This document shows positions 29,532 to 40,366 of a stretch of DNA of 64,000 nucleotides, piece by piece (position 1 is the stretch's first letter; every line of letters starts with the position of its first letter). The translations under genes and the position numbers were made by a program. The stretch is taken from contig NZ_GL883837.1 of the NCBI RefSeq assembly GCF_000205165.1, forward strand, positions 85,082 to 149,081. Direction: 5' to 3'. Origin of the DNA: Paraprevotella xylaniphila YIT 11841. GTDB lineage: Bacteria; Bacteroidota; Bacteroidia; Bacteroidales; Bacteroidaceae. The notes beneath the pieces were generated by a model. The model saw only the letters and a list, made by a program, of their open reading frames with translations, was not told where the DNA came from and did no database searches.

Positions 29532-31861
29532 TTATTTCACGACCTTGACGGCCTCATTTCCGGCCTTTACCACGAATACGCCCTTGCCATTTACGGTAAT
29601 GGGTTCATTCGTCATTCCCGAAGCTACCTCGGCACCTTGCATGTTATAGACATTCACCGAGATATCACTAGCACTCGTCACAACAATAGCATCACCATTG
29701 ACAATGACCTGCATACCCCGTGCCACAGACTGCGAAGACACACCCACATAATCACTCTCCGTCACAGACACCTCGGTCGTGGTCCATGCCGTAGCCTGAT
29801 AAGCATAATTCACAGCCTGCACCCCCACGATGTAATCACCCACAGGAAGCTTGTCAAAGACATAAGAAGCTGCCCCATCCTCATTACCTGTATTCACATA
29901 ACAACCAAACATAGCATAAGCCAACTGCTTTCCAGTCTCAAGGTTAGCCGGAACCACCATGCGCAGCGCACCGCTTTGCTTGTCCTGTATATAAAGGTTG
30001 AACATGGCCGGATTGCCATTGTTCATATCCGAAGCTTCCCATTCCACAGTTACACGTCCTTTCTCCGGAGTAACATTCACTTCACCCACTTCCTCCGGAG
30101 CATAAAATTCCACTCCGGTCTTATTCCAACTGATAACCTGTTGGTCGTTACGCCCATTGTCCGGACTTCCTGTATAATCTGAAGTGAGAAGCTCCATATT
30201 ATAATCGTTATCAAAATCTCCGAAGTTGTTCACGCTCGGCTCGCTTTTGGCCAGATAACCGCCAAACACCTCATTGCTTTCATCATTGAAGAAATAGGTA
30301 TTATAAACCGTACTATTATCGCTTAAATCCACAAAACGCCCCCATCCTGCGGCTTCTCCTGTGGCAGGATTGACCTTGGAAGTCCATCCGTTGGTCATAT
30401 AGTCCGGATAATCATCCCCATTCAAATCCACACAAATGAAACGATAGCAGGATGCCATGGCGGCCGGAGTAATATCGGTGGGGATTTCTTCAAACCGGAA
30501 ACCGTTTTCATCCGATATGTTTCTCAGTTGGTTAGATTGCTTTAACGTACGGGTACCACCCCAACCCCAAGAGCATCCCTGTGTGCCTAACTGCATCAGG
30601 TCGGTACGTCCGTCCTGATCAAAGTCCAACGCGAGGGTAATGCCTTCTTCGCATCCCCAGGCACGGAACACATCAGCCATTGTACCATCCACGGTCATAC
30701 CATAAGTATTCAACACCGTACTGGCCGCTTCAATAAGCGAAGGAGAATTTGTCACATCCTGAAACTCGCCATTCTGTAGGTTCTTGTAGAAACGGATCTG
30801 GTTACCGGTGATTTCCCCCATATTCTCACGCGCCTCTGCATATCCTGTCACAACCACGTCCAACCAACTATCACCATCCAAATCAATGAACACGACAGAA
30901 CCGTGGGACATTTGCATAGGTTTCAGCGTAGGCTTGTCTATATATGCTCCCGGAACATCCGCACCGGTCTCAGGATCTGTTGTATCTTCGAGTTGTTCAT
31001 AGATTCCTTTTTTAGTCAGTTCCTCATCGAATGGCAGCGGATGGAAAACCCGCGCTTCCTCGAAATGGTCACCGTTCACATTACGCAATAACATCGTATA
31101 ACGTCCTGCAGGCCCATTACCGCAAAGCAACACATCCGTGAAACCATCCTTATCATAATCCCCCGTCACCAATGAACCGTAAGGGCTATTCTCATTAAAT
31201 TTGTCACCATTGGTATTAGAAGACAATCCACCTATACTAGAAAGAACCGGATCCTCCAACACCTCAAACTGCCAATCTCCCTTATTGATGACCAATACAT
31301 AACCTTGCGATGTGCCGGTATCATTTCCACCGGTATTAAGAATAATGAAGTCCACCAAACCGTCATTATTGAAATCAATGGGCTGGCTACCTTGCCCGAA
31401 CGCCGTGCGCGGCAGTCCGTTCTTCATGCCTACAAACTTCTCGGTCACAATAGTATCCATCACGACCTTACCGTCCAATATGGAATCCTGCAACTCATAC
31501 GAACCGTCTTCGTGCCATATCGTATCAAAGAATAGACTTTTTCGTACGTTGTCTCATAGTCAAAGATGGCATCCGTAACCCCTTCAAACTGACCGTCGCC
31601 CAAGTTCTTGACCAACACGCCACGCGACTGCCAACCTTTGTTCTCGGAAGTTCCGTTCAAGTACATGTCCATCCATCCGTCATTGTTGAAGTCGGCCACA
31701 AAAGCCCGGCTCCGATGACTCGGCCATCCGCCCATATCACCCAACGTGAAGTCTGCCTCAAACGTCAGAGGGTCTTGTGCCTGCAACCCTTGGACACCAG
31801 TCAAGGCCGCAGCTCCCAACATCATTTTAACTACTAGTTTTCTCATATTTGCTAAAATCAT
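29532..31861 (-). pseudogene. FG-GAP/VCBS seven-bladed propeller protein split by a -1 frameshift (first copy in module 2)
   Basis: Frames 31861-31460 and 31493-29532 together encode a protein of about 775 residues. The first part has a signal peptide without lipobox (GLQAQ; the ATG at 31846 is an alternative start) and blade 1 (DFNNDGWMDM). The second has blades 2-7 (DFNNDGLVDF, DYDKDGFTDV, DLDGDSWLDV, DFDQDGRTDL, DLNGDDYPDY and the degenerate DFDNDYNMEL), a fibronectin-III-like region and the C-terminal VYNMQG domain. The frame is lost at an A5 run (31542-31538, minus strand) between blades 1 and 2. The gene starts 3 nt after the SusD stop, so it is part of the operon. The second frame alone has no signal peptide and would lack a blade. 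Confidence 0.75.
31411..31570. repeat. 160-bp near-identical tract shared by two propeller genes (copy 2)
   Basis: Partner of 28992-29151, with 3 differences in 160 positions, and it carries the same A5 run and frame break. Neighbouring sequence in the two genes is only moderately similar. Confidence 0.85.
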
Positions 31862-31864
31862 TTA

Positions 31865-33673
31865 TTACTTTAAAAACCATTCACTTTCATCCATCAGACG
31901 GGCTTTGACGGCCTCGCCCCCATTTCCAAAACGGGCTGCCACTTTCTCTGCTGCATAAGCCGGCCAACGCCCACGGTGGCGTGCAATACGCATCAAATCG
32001 AAGAAACGGCTGCCTTCGAAAGCGGTCTCTGCGGCCATTTCATCAATGATACGGTCTTCTACATATTCGATAGAATCAGCCTTGGCGGCAGCCAAACGGA
32101 TGGGGTCTTTGGAAACCACCACCGTATCTTTTTCCTCTCCCGTCTCACCGTCTACCACCTTGATGGTATCATACGGTGTATAATCCGGGATGAGATAATC
32201 CGAGGTAGGAAAGCCTATGGCCCGCCCACGCCCACGGGTTGCCGTACCTACATTATTATCGTAGGAATCGGACGTAAAGTCCAAAAACATTTCCCCCGTG
32301 CGTTCAGATGCCGGAATCCTCGTCGTATTGGCCAAATTTGTCTTGTTCAAGCCGTATGCCAAGACAGCAAAAGCCGTAGCCGGACGCCCGTAACGGTTGA
32401 TGGCCTCAGCCAAACGCAAGTAAACCTGTGAAGTACGGTATACCGGCAGATTACGTACATAACGCAATCCTCCCAACGCTTCATTTTCCGGATCCTCCAC
32501 TCCGCCAGATGTGGACAAGGAATAGAATTTATCAATAAGCGTACCCTTATAATCCCCCAAACCATCGGTAGTATAAGACACAGAAGAAGTTGTACCATTC
32601 GAGAACTCAAACAGCCCACGTAAATCCCCAGTAAAGAATCCCTGTATACGGGTGGTATTTTCGGCGGCATAGTAATGTGACACACGTGACATCCAATCCA
32701 CAAAAGAAGTTGTAGGTACAATCGAAGGCACTTCATTGTATGACCAACGTACCAACTGTGGGTGGTAGGCATCGGGACGGGAACTGTACACCAAAGAAGA
32801 AAGTAATTCATTGGAACCTGTATTCACATAAGCTGATATCCAAGCTGCAGACCCACCCGTACGAGCCGTATTCGTCCAATAGTTACCATAAGAACTTGTC
32901 AATGTCAGCTTACGTTTGTCTATCAGACGGTAATATGCCGTAGCAGCTTCCGCATAACGTCCCAAGAAAAGATACAAGTCGCCCAATACCATATCTACGG
33001 GGAGGAACATCTTGCGCGAATCGAAATTGTCTATCGTCCCATAATCCAAGGCACGTACACCTATATATGGTGTCAAATCATCAATCAGCAGCTGTGCCAA
33101 ATCTTCAAGCCCCTTCTGCGGATACTCCTTGAGTGCGGCCTCCAAGCTCAACACGGGTTCTTCAATCCAACTGACTTTCCCGGCCGCCAAGGCCAGTTGC
33201 CAATAGGTCCAAGCCCGTATCACTTTGATTTGCGCATATTCGGGAATCATAACCTTGTCTTCGTAAAACACGATATTCGTGTCCATCTTCGCTATGGCAT
33301 AATTACAGTTGTTAATAATATTGTAATAATCATAGAACGAAGCATACTCGTTATCCGACGAGACCTTGAAATTGGAAATCTCCTGAATATCCACTTTTGC
33401 ATCCTCGGTCGCTTCCATCAGGTCGCCGCGCAACTCGCCCAACAGCACATAGCGGTCGCCCAAACGTTGCACCTGCGAAAGAATACCCAACACGGAATAG
33501 AGAGAGTCATTAGGAGAATCCAAACGGTTGTCCTCCTCAAAACCTACCGTAGTAGAATCTGTCTCCATCATATCCGTACAGGCGGGGAAAGCTGCCATGC
33601 AAGCACAAACGACACCCACAGCTTTCATATAGTTTTTGATAAATGTCTTCATATTCACTTTCTTATTTTGCAT
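31865..33673 (-). CDS. SusD/RagB-like surface glycan-binding lipoprotein (second SusD of module 2)
   Basis: A 602-residue SusD-like lipoprotein with lipid cysteine C32 (AAFPAC) followed by TDMMETD. It has the motifs KVIRAWTYWQLALA and AFEGSRFFDLMR. The ATG at 33673 overlaps the stop codon of the SusC gene by one base (TAATG), implying translational coupling; the ATG at 33652 is an alternative start. Compared with its module 1 paralogue (577 residues) it has a short charged insertion near residue 520 (VVDGETGEEKDTVVVSKD). Confidence 0.93.
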   Translation of the reverse strand: MQNKKVNMKTFIKNYMKAVGVVCACMAAFPACTDMMETDSTTVGFEEDNRLDSPNDSLYSVLGILSQVQRLGDRYVLLGELRGDLMEATEDAKVDIQEISNFKVSSDNEYASFYDYYNIINNCNYAIAKMDTNIVFYEDKVMIPEYAQIKVIRAWTYWQLALAAGKVSWIEEPVLSLEAALKEYPQKGLEDLAQLLIDDLTPYIGVRALDYGTIDNFDSRKMFLPVDMVLGDLYLFLGRYAEAATAYYRLIDKRKLTLTSSYGNYWTNTARTGGSAAWISAYVNTGSNELLSSLVYSSRPDAYHPQLVRWSYNEVPSIVPTTSFVDWMSRVSHYYAAENTTRIQGFFTGDLRGLFEFSNGTTSSVSYTTDGLGDYKGTLIDKFYSLSTSGGVEDPENEALGGLRYVRNLPVYRTSQVYLRLAEAINRYGRPATAFAVLAYGLNKTNLANTTRIPASERTGEMFLDFTSDSYDNNVGTATRGRGRAIGFPTSDYLIPDYTPYDTIKVVDGETGEEKDTVVVSKDPIRLAAAKADSIEYVEDRIIDEMAAETAFEGSRFFDLMRIARHRGRWPAYAAEKVAARFGNGGEAVKARLMDESEWFLK

Positions 33674-36600
33674 TACAAATTCAATTTCACCCCAATCTGG
33701 AACGAACGCGACTGTGGCACCAACCCTGCATCCACACCTTGGTAAAGCACGGACTGACTGTATGAAAATTCAGGATCCGTACCCAAATACTTCGTCAGCG
33801 TGCAAAGATTGTTCACTGCCGCCCATACCGATATTCCTTGCAAGAATGAGGTAGAACGTACGGGAACACGGTAAGACAACATCAGGCGTTTAAATTTCAA
33901 ATAGGACGCGTCCTCAATCCAACGGTCTGAGAAACGGGCATTCCCCATCGGGTCATCAAAAGTGGCACGAGGAATATCTGTCACTTGGCCATCTGCCATC
34001 CAACGGTTCTCCATAGCTATGCTTTGGTTGGACAAACTGCTGCCCGACTCCAAGTTGGCACGCAAAGCATTATAGGCATCATTACCCAAAGAATAAGTAA
34101 AGAGTGCCCCCAACTCCAAATCACGCCAACGGAAGTTCAAATTGAAGTTACCATAGATGTCCGGATTCGGGTCACCGATGATCACACGATCATCTTCCCC
34201 GATGATACCGTCCTTAGAATGATCCACGAAACGCATGTCACCGGCCGAGAAAGGAATACGCTGCCCCGAAGAAGAAAGAATGGCAAGCCCGGCATCTGCC
34301 GCCTCTTGTGCTGTGGCATACACCCCGTCGGTCTGGTAACCATAGAACACGCCCACCGGCTGTCCTTCTGTAGTCAATACCGTTCCTCCGGCCAATTCCG
34401 TAGTGAAACTGCCATTGGGCAAGGATGTAATTTTATTCTTATAATGGCCTACGGTCAACCCTATATTGAACTTGAAATCTTTCGTATCCACGATACGGGC
34501 ATTAGCCGCAATTTCAAATCCCTGATTTTCCATTTCGCCATTATTGTCATAATAATACTGCAAACCAGCCTCTTCGTTCAAGGAACGGAGCGTCACCAGA
34601 TCTTTCGTTTTGGAATAGAAATAGTCGATGTTCATGCTCAAACGATTGGACAGGATACTAAAGTCCAATCCTACGTTAGCCCGACCTGTAGTTTCCCACT
34701 TCAACTTTTCATTCCCGATATTGCTCAAAACAATTCCCGTCGCATCATTAGCCACCAAAGAAGATGTGAAATAAGTACGGTTGGCATAAACAGGCAAATT
34801 ACCGTTACCGGCCATCGTATAAGCCACACGCAACTTCAGATTGTCAATGAAGTCCACGTTGCGCATAAACTTCTCGGAAGAAATAAGCCAGGCTCCGCTG
34901 ACCGACGGGAAATATCCCCACGACACACCGCATAAGTCTATACCTCCGGCTTCGTTACCAAAACGAGAAGAAGTCTCCATCGACATACCCAAGTTCAGGA
35001 AATACTTGTTCATAAAACCATAATCCGCATTCAAATACCAAGACATGTTACGGTCCATGTATTCCGTCCCGAAAAGATAACGCAAATCACTTGTCGTATT
35101 GGACAAAGCTGTCATATAGTCGGAGCCCGTATTGTACCCTTGGCCGTATGTATACTTGAAATAGTCGTTATAAAAACGATAGCCCAAGGCTGCGGACAGA
35201 TTATGCCGGTACCCTTTCAGGATGTCCCATTTTAAATAGGCATCAAGCGAAAGGGAAGTCTGCCGGGCCATAGAGCTGCGAACTTCATTCAACGCCGTAG
35301 CGTACACTTCACCCAAACTATTGTAAAGCGGTTCGTTCGCTATGCCTGCATCGGGAATAAACAAGTCTTCATTTTCCTTATCATAAGAAAAACCGAAAAG
35401 CGCGGCAGCCTCCAAACGGTCGGTAATCTGGTAAGTCGGACGCAAGTTCAATGTAAAACGGTATTTATCAAGCGTCGGCATATTATCTTTCTCCAACAGA
35501 GCCAACGGATTACCATAATTCAACTCATCCACATCCGTCAAACGGCCGCTCAAAGAACCACTTTCATTATATTGATAAGGAGAATAAAGCGGCGACTTTA
35601 CCAATGCAAGGTAATACGGTGAACGCATCCGGTCCAATCCGTCAAAAGTCACCTTATGTCCAGTTTGCGTATAAGCAATGTCGAACAATATCTTGAATTC
35701 GTCTGTCAACTTGATGTCTGAATTGAAGCGCACATTCAGGCGATCGAACTTTGTTCCATCTATGTTTCCATTATTTTGGGCATATCCCAAGGAGAAACGG
35801 TAAAGAGCTATGTCATCACCACCCGACACAGATATACCATAATTTTGGATAAAAGCCGTTTTGTTGATTTCATCCATCCAGTCGGTATTATTATGCACCG
35901 CACGGTAAAAAGACCGCGAAGGGTCATCGTTCGTAAACTGGAAATCTTCCACTTCATGCCTATCCATACCAGACATGACATCAGTGGCATAGCGACGGTA
36001 AGCATCAGCTCCCATCACAGGCATAGTCTCAAAAGGTGTTTGGAATCCAAAAGAAATATTAGCATCTATCTTCGTTGCCATCTCTCCGGCACGCTTGGTT
36101 TGAATCAACACCACACCATTCGCCCCTCGTGCCCCCCAAATAGCCGAACCGTTCTTCAACACCGTTACCTTGTCTATATCCGACGGGTCAAGCAAAGTCA
36201 GCGGGTTATTGTAATATCCGTCCACGGTAGAAATGCCCTCCTCATGAGACTGCCATACCACACCATCGACCACGAACAATGGTTGGGAAGACAGATTCAA
36301 AGAATTATAACCACGTACAAAATAGGAAGCACTCGCCCCGGGTTCACCCGAACGGGCAGAAGTACGCATCTGGCCGGCCAATAAGGAATTCATATCTTCC
36401 GTCATGCTTAACGCACCGGAAGTAAAGCCATCTACCGCAACCCGTCCGTCTGACACGGACATTTCGTCGTCATAATAAGAATGCCCCGGTACGGTATAGA
36501 GCGACACGTTTACCTCCGTCCGCCCCTTGACAGCCACCACTTGACGGGAATACCCCGGCGCATCCACATAGAGAGGCACCCGCAAATCGGGCAAACCAAT

Positions 36601-36861
36601 CTCGTACTCACCTTTTTCATCGGTCATGGCCGACACATTCACATTCGGGGTCGTGATACGGGCACCGGCAAAACCTTGCCCAGTCACGGCATCCACAACC
36701 CGGCCTTTCACATGGTAAGGCATCCGGACCTTTTCTGCCTGCCCGGCCTTTACCGAATCTGCGGGAACCGGCTCCTGGGCCTGCAATGCAAAAGAGAAGA
36801 AAGCCAATCCGGCCATCGTTCCCGTAAGTTTCAACAAATAAGAATTAAATATAGAATACAT
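33673..36861 (-). CDS. SusC/RagA-like TonB-dependent transporter (second SusC of module 2)
   Basis: A 1062-residue transporter, paralogous along its length to the SusC at 4014-7196. A signal peptide (ends at LQAQ), a carboxypeptidase-regulatory-like domain (about 50-115), a plug (YFVRGYNSLNLSSQPLFVVD and VTVLKNGSAIWGARGANGV) and a full barrel ending in QIGVKLNL follow in order. As in its paralogue, the segment before the plug has no clear TonB box. It is translationally coupled to the SusD that follows. Confidence 0.95.
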   Translation of the reverse strand: MYSIFNSYLLKLTGTMAGLAFFSFALQAQEPVPADSVKAGQAEKVRMPYHVKGRVVDAVTGQGFAGARITTPNVNVSAMTDEKGEYEIGLPDLRVPLYVDAPGYSRQVVAVKGRTEVNVSLYTVPGHSYYDDEMSVSDGRVAVDGFTSGALSMTEDMNSLLAGQMRTSARSGEPGASASYFVRGYNSLNLSSQPLFVVDGVVWQSHEEGISTVDGYYNNPLTLLDPSDIDKVTVLKNGSAIWGARGANGVVLIQTKRAGEMATKIDANISFGFQTPFETMPVMGADAYRRYATDVMSGMDRHEVEDFQFTNDDPSRSFYRAVHNNTDWMDEINKTAFIQNYGISVSGGDDIALYRFSLGYAQNNGNIDGTKFDRLNVRFNSDIKLTDEFKILFDIAYTQTGHKVTFDGLDRMRSPYYLALVKSPLYSPYQYNESGSLSGRLTDVDELNYGNPLALLEKDNMPTLDKYRFTLNLRPTYQITDRLEAAALFGFSYDKENEDLFIPDAGIANEPLYNSLGEVYATALNEVRSSMARQTSLSLDAYLKWDILKGYRHNLSAALGYRFYNDYFKYTYGQGYNTGSDYMTALSNTTSDLRYLFGTEYMDRNMSWYLNADYGFMNKYFLNLGMSMETSSRFGNEAGGIDLCGVSWGYFPSVSGAWLISSEKFMRNVDFIDNLKLRVAYTMAGNGNLPVYANRTYFTSSLVANDATGIVLSNIGNEKLKWETTGRANVGLDFSILSNRLSMNIDYFYSKTKDLVTLRSLNEEAGLQYYYDNNGEMENQGFEIAANARIVDTKDFKFNIGLTVGHYKNKITSLPNGSFTTELAGGTVLTTEGQPVGVFYGYQTDGVYATAQEAADAGLAILSSSGQRIPFSAGDMRFVDHSKDGIIGEDDRVIIGDPNPDIYGNFNLNFRWRDLELGALFTYSLGNDAYNALRANLESGSSLSNQSIAMENRWMADGQVTDIPRATFDDPMGNARFSDRWIEDASYLKFKRLMLSYRVPVRSTSFLQGISVWAAVNNLCTLTKYLGTDPEFSYSQSVLYQGVDAGLVPQSRSFQIGVKLNL

Positions 36862-36889
36862 AACTCATCATGCTTTAAGGATTAACAAA

Positions 36890-38461
36890 TCAAGGTACAG
36901 GCACGAAACGAATCCGGTCGACACGGAAACGGCGACGATACTTCACATTCACTTCCGAAGCTTTCACATTGGTACGGATACGGAATGTCGTACGTACTTT
37001 CACATCGTCCGTGGAATTATCCTCATCCATGAACCACATACCATCATAATAATTGGCTGCGGGCAGTTCCAATGCTTCCCAAACTTTCAAAGTCTTCACT
37101 TTGTTGTCGCCTACACTGTCTCCTCCGATAATCAAATCCGGATCGTCATCATCGTCACGCGAGATATTGGCAGTACCATTCTTGTCAGCGCGCGGATAGA
37201 CCAATCGGAACTCCAACCGCGTTTTTTCCTCGGCCAAAGCGACTCCGTCAATGACGGGGGGAACAAAATCCACATATACGTCGTATTTACCGGCCAAAAT
37301 CTGAGGTATCTCAAAAGTAACTTCCGCTGTTCCCGTAGCATTGGTCACCTCCAGATAACTATTGTTGCTCACACCCTGCACGGCACTGTTGGCATCCGTA
37401 TTGCGCACATAGGCACTTGTACTGGTACTCGTAGTACGACCGTTCAAATACTCGGCTTCCACTAAAATTTCTTTATTCCATGTACAAGTGTCATCTAAAA
37501 CCAAATCTCCTTTCGCCAAGTACATCAACCCGTTGGAACCATCCAGTTTCGTATAAGGCGCAAAATAACGGCCTGTCTGATAAATCACATTTCCCGTAAC
37601 TGTCACCAAAGAATCCTTTGATGCCGGGTCATCAACCCTTCCCCTGAATGTCAAACCGTTCAGGATAGCCTGCCCCGTCTGTACATCACGAATCGAATCA
37701 GCCACAGCCTCGTCCGCATTATACGTCGTAAAATAAGGACTGATATGAGCATAGGCTTTGTCCCAAGCTTCGTTGTCCGGCAGAATCATGGTATAAAGCG
37801 AGTCTTCATCATCAATATGGCCAATACCATAATAATAATTATAAAGCATCGGATTGTAATCCACAAACACCGAATCCGTTCCGACGCTGGCTGATGCATC
37901 ATACCTCTTTTCTATAAAACGGTTGATGAACTCATACACCTTGGAATATTCAGGATAAACGGACATATATTCATAGAAATTATAACGGTAAGGAATGGTG
38001 TCGCTCAGTTTGTGCAGAATACCATTAACCGCCCGCTCATTACCTTCCTCCAAAGCCGTCCCATTGAAAGAACCCGTCCCGTCATACGCCATACGTTTAC
38101 CGTTTAACATATAGATGTACTTCCCCGGCTGAGTGGAAGTAGGGTTGCTGTAACGGGCGATATGATTACTTACCAGGCGTTCCAATGCAGCTCGGTCTGT
38201 CATGTCTACATTCGCCAAGGCCTCGTTTACCGGCGCCCACACAGTATAAGTCTGGTTAGATGCAAGCAAGCTATCCGCCCCCGTCTTTTCCACTATTTGG
38301 GCGAAAGTACTCAACGATGCGTCATTACGGAGCAAAGCCATCAGGCTGACCTGAGGCACACTACCATTCAAGTCGTAATGCGCATCCCACTCGTCGTTAC
38401 AGGAAACAAACAACGCCGCCCCCGATAACAAACAGATGATTCCTTTATTTATTTGTTTCAT
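36890..38461 (-). CDS. FAS1 domain surface lipoprotein with C-terminal beta-sandwich, module 2
   Basis: A 523-residue lipoprotein with cysteine C21 (ALFVSC) followed by NDEWDA. It has two FAS1 domains (about 36-160, closing NGILHKLSDTIPY; about 161-325, closing NGLMYLAKG), then a beta-sandwich of about 200 residues ending in RFRVDRIRFVP. It closely follows the 526-residue protein of module 1, and the order relative to the second SusC is the same (28 nt gap). Probably a surface binding or accessory subunit; no enzyme motif. Confidence 0.88.
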   Translation of the reverse strand: MKQINKGIICLLSGAALFVSCNDEWDAHYDLNGSVPQVSLMALLRNDASLSTFAQIVEKTGADSLLASNQTYTVWAPVNEALANVDMTDRAALERLVSNHIARYSNPTSTQPGKYIYMLNGKRMAYDGTGSFNGTALEEGNERAVNGILHKLSDTIPYRYNFYEYMSVYPEYSKVYEFINRFIEKRYDASASVGTDSVFVDYNPMLYNYYYGIGHIDDEDSLYTMILPDNEAWDKAYAHISPYFTTYNADEAVADSIRDVQTGQAILNGLTFRGRVDDPASKDSLVTVTGNVIYQTGRYFAPYTKLDGSNGLMYLAKGDLVLDDTCTWNKEILVEAEYLNGRTTSTSTSAYVRNTDANSAVQGVSNNSYLEVTNATGTAEVTFEIPQILAGKYDVYVDFVPPVIDGVALAEEKTRLEFRLVYPRADKNGTANISRDDDDDPDLIIGGDSVGDNKVKTLKVWEALELPAANYYDGMWFMDEDNSTDDVKVRTTFRIRTNVKASEVNVKYRRRFRVDRIRFVPVP

Positions 38462-38485
38462 TTGTTCTTACTTTCTTAATAGTTA

Positions 38486-40366
38486 TTACAAGCGATCCTC
38501 ATCACGAATCATATCCACTGGAATAAACTCGAAATAGTCGATGGAAAACTCACGACCTGCGAAATCCACACTACGCATACGCAACTTATGTGCCCCATAA
38601 TCTTGGAAACTATACTGGTTCACAATATAACGCAAAGCCTTATACCAATCCCTAAGCGGAATGTTATCATGTGCATACCAACAAGATTCAGGTGCCTTCA
38701 TGTACCCCAAATTACGCATCATCTTATCATTTTCCACTCCATCGTCCGCAGTCGATTCATCAGCCACCCATCCCGTACGGGCATCGCCTTGCACGTCTCC
38801 GATTTTTAAATCGACAGGCGTCCCTGTGATAATCCCATCAAAATAGATTTGTCCCATTCCACGCCATCCTTCGGCATTATAGCCGATACGGAACTCCCAA
38901 TTTCCAGGCGGAATAGGCAACAAGCGCAAAGTGAAGTCATAATTGTCCTTCATATTGATCTCGTCACCTTGGAAAGCCGCCCATCCTTGGCTTCCCCACA
39001 TCAGGCATGAGCAAGCATCGTTAAATGTAAAATACTCCCCACAATAATCCGGAGTGACCGTATAACCATTTGCATCGGAAATATCCACATTATGCCAACG
39101 AATATTATTGTTAGTCAACTGCGGAGGTAGTGACATGGCATCGAAACGAATACGTTTGTGCAATACATCATTACGCATTACCGCGTCGTCATACACCAAT
39201 ATATTCTTCAGCGTATGGATGTAACCATTCAATGCTTCGATGTTGCTATTCGCCTCGTCTATGCCCACGTAATCTCCATTGGATTGTTGGTTAATCTTAT
39301 TACCGGCCTTGATTTCCATGATGCGATAAGTGTACATGGTTTCATAATATTCCACCAGTTTATCCGCATACGTCGGATTAATCAACGCCGCCGGCGTATC
39401 AAACACCATGTCATTCGTGGCCATCTGACGGTTCAGCAAGTGATAAGCGACGAAACGATGTAACGGATTCTTCTCGCTCCTATAATTACCCAAATCCTCA
39501 GAACCGTAATACGTACGGGCATAGTTCTCCAAACTTACCAAAATCTCTTCGCGAGTATTACCCGTAATTCCTGCCTGCTTCAACAATTCATCCGGCTCGC
39601 AAAAAGCAGTCCAACCATAACGGCGGCTCGTCGGCACATGCAACTTATAGTCGCCATATTGATACATATCCGACCCATAAGTATTCACATAACTTTCATC
39701 ATAAAGTTTCTCCATTCCTTCGTTCAAACCGGAAGCCTCATAAGCCATAGCCCATATAGTCAGGTTCTCGTTATTTTGCATCACCTCCAAAAGGGTCATT
39801 TCTGAAGGTTGGATAACCTTGTCCACCACATGGATTACTCCGTTATGCACTTCCTGATCCAAACGTTCCACACGAGCCTGCCCGTTTACCCAAATCTCCC
39901 GTCTGTTATCTGCCGAAGTTGTAAACGAAAGAATCAAATGACGCTCAGATAAAGTCATAGAAGACAAAGAACCGGCAACAAACTCCTGTGAAGTATATTC
40001 CGCAGTACCTCTAATCACACAGTTGTACACAATCTTTTGCGCCTCCTCTGCCGGAATGTCGTCCAAAGACTTATTGTTTGCCGACAAATAAGCAGCAATG
40101 GCGTCATTATTGGGCACAAAACAAGTATAATGGCCATAAACCTCCAATAAGGCATCCGCCCCACACTTGGTTATCAATTGGTAAAAATCCGACAATTCGG
40201 GGTCGTTCTGGCAAAATGAAGCTACCGTCTCTCCCGTAAACGTGTACATGGCATCAGCATCAATATCATCGCTATCGCAAGACACCTGTACGCCTGAGAG
40301 GCATAAGACCGCTACCGACCACAGCCCCCACTTAAATAATTTATGTATATTGTTCATAATCGTCAA
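38486..40366 (-). CDS. FAS1 domain surface lipoprotein with larger C-terminal beta-sandwich, module 2
   Basis: A 626-residue lipoprotein with cysteine C30 (GVQVSC) followed by DSDDID. It has two FAS1 domains (closing motifs NGVIHVVDKVIQP near 195 and NGYIHTLKNILVY near 405) and a C-terminal beta-sandwich ending in FSIDYFEFIP. The ATG at 40366 overlaps the SusD stop by four bases (ATGA), favouring coupling; the in-frame ATG at 40357 (MNNIH) is an alternative start. Counterpart of 8814-10682. Confidence 0.88.
   Translation of the reverse strand: MTIMNNIHKLFKWGLWSVAVLCLSGVQVSCDSDDIDADAMYTFTGETVASFCQNDPELSDFYQLITKCGADALLEVYGHYTCFVPNNDAIAAYLSANNKSLDDIPAEEAQKIVYNCVIRGTAEYTSQEFVAGSLSSMTLSERHLILSFTTSADNRREIWVNGQARVERLDQEVHNGVIHVVDKVIQPSEMTLLEVMQNNENLTIWAMAYEASGLNEGMEKLYDESYVNTYGSDMYQYGDYKLHVPTSRRYGWTAFCEPDELLKQAGITGNTREEILVSLENYARTYYGSEDLGNYRSEKNPLHRFVAYHLLNRQMATNDMVFDTPAALINPTYADKLVEYYETMYTYRIMEIKAGNKINQQSNGDYVGIDEANSNIEALNGYIHTLKNILVYDDAVMRNDVLHKRIRFDAMSLPPQLTNNNIRWHNVDISDANGYTVTPDYCGEYFTFNDACSCLMWGSQGWAAFQGDEINMKDNYDFTLRLLPIPPGNWEFRIGYNAEGWRGMGQIYFDGIITGTPVDLKIGDVQGDARTGWVADESTADDGVENDKMMRNLGYMKAPESCWYAHDNIPLRDWYKALRYIVNQYSFQDYGAHKLRMRSVDFAGREFSIDYFEFIPVDMIRDEDRL

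Noticed and set aside
29532-31493. Independent gene starting at the TTG at 31493
   Set aside because: No ribosome site or signal peptide, and it would encode a propeller lacking blade 1; it is better read as the second half of a frameshifted gene.
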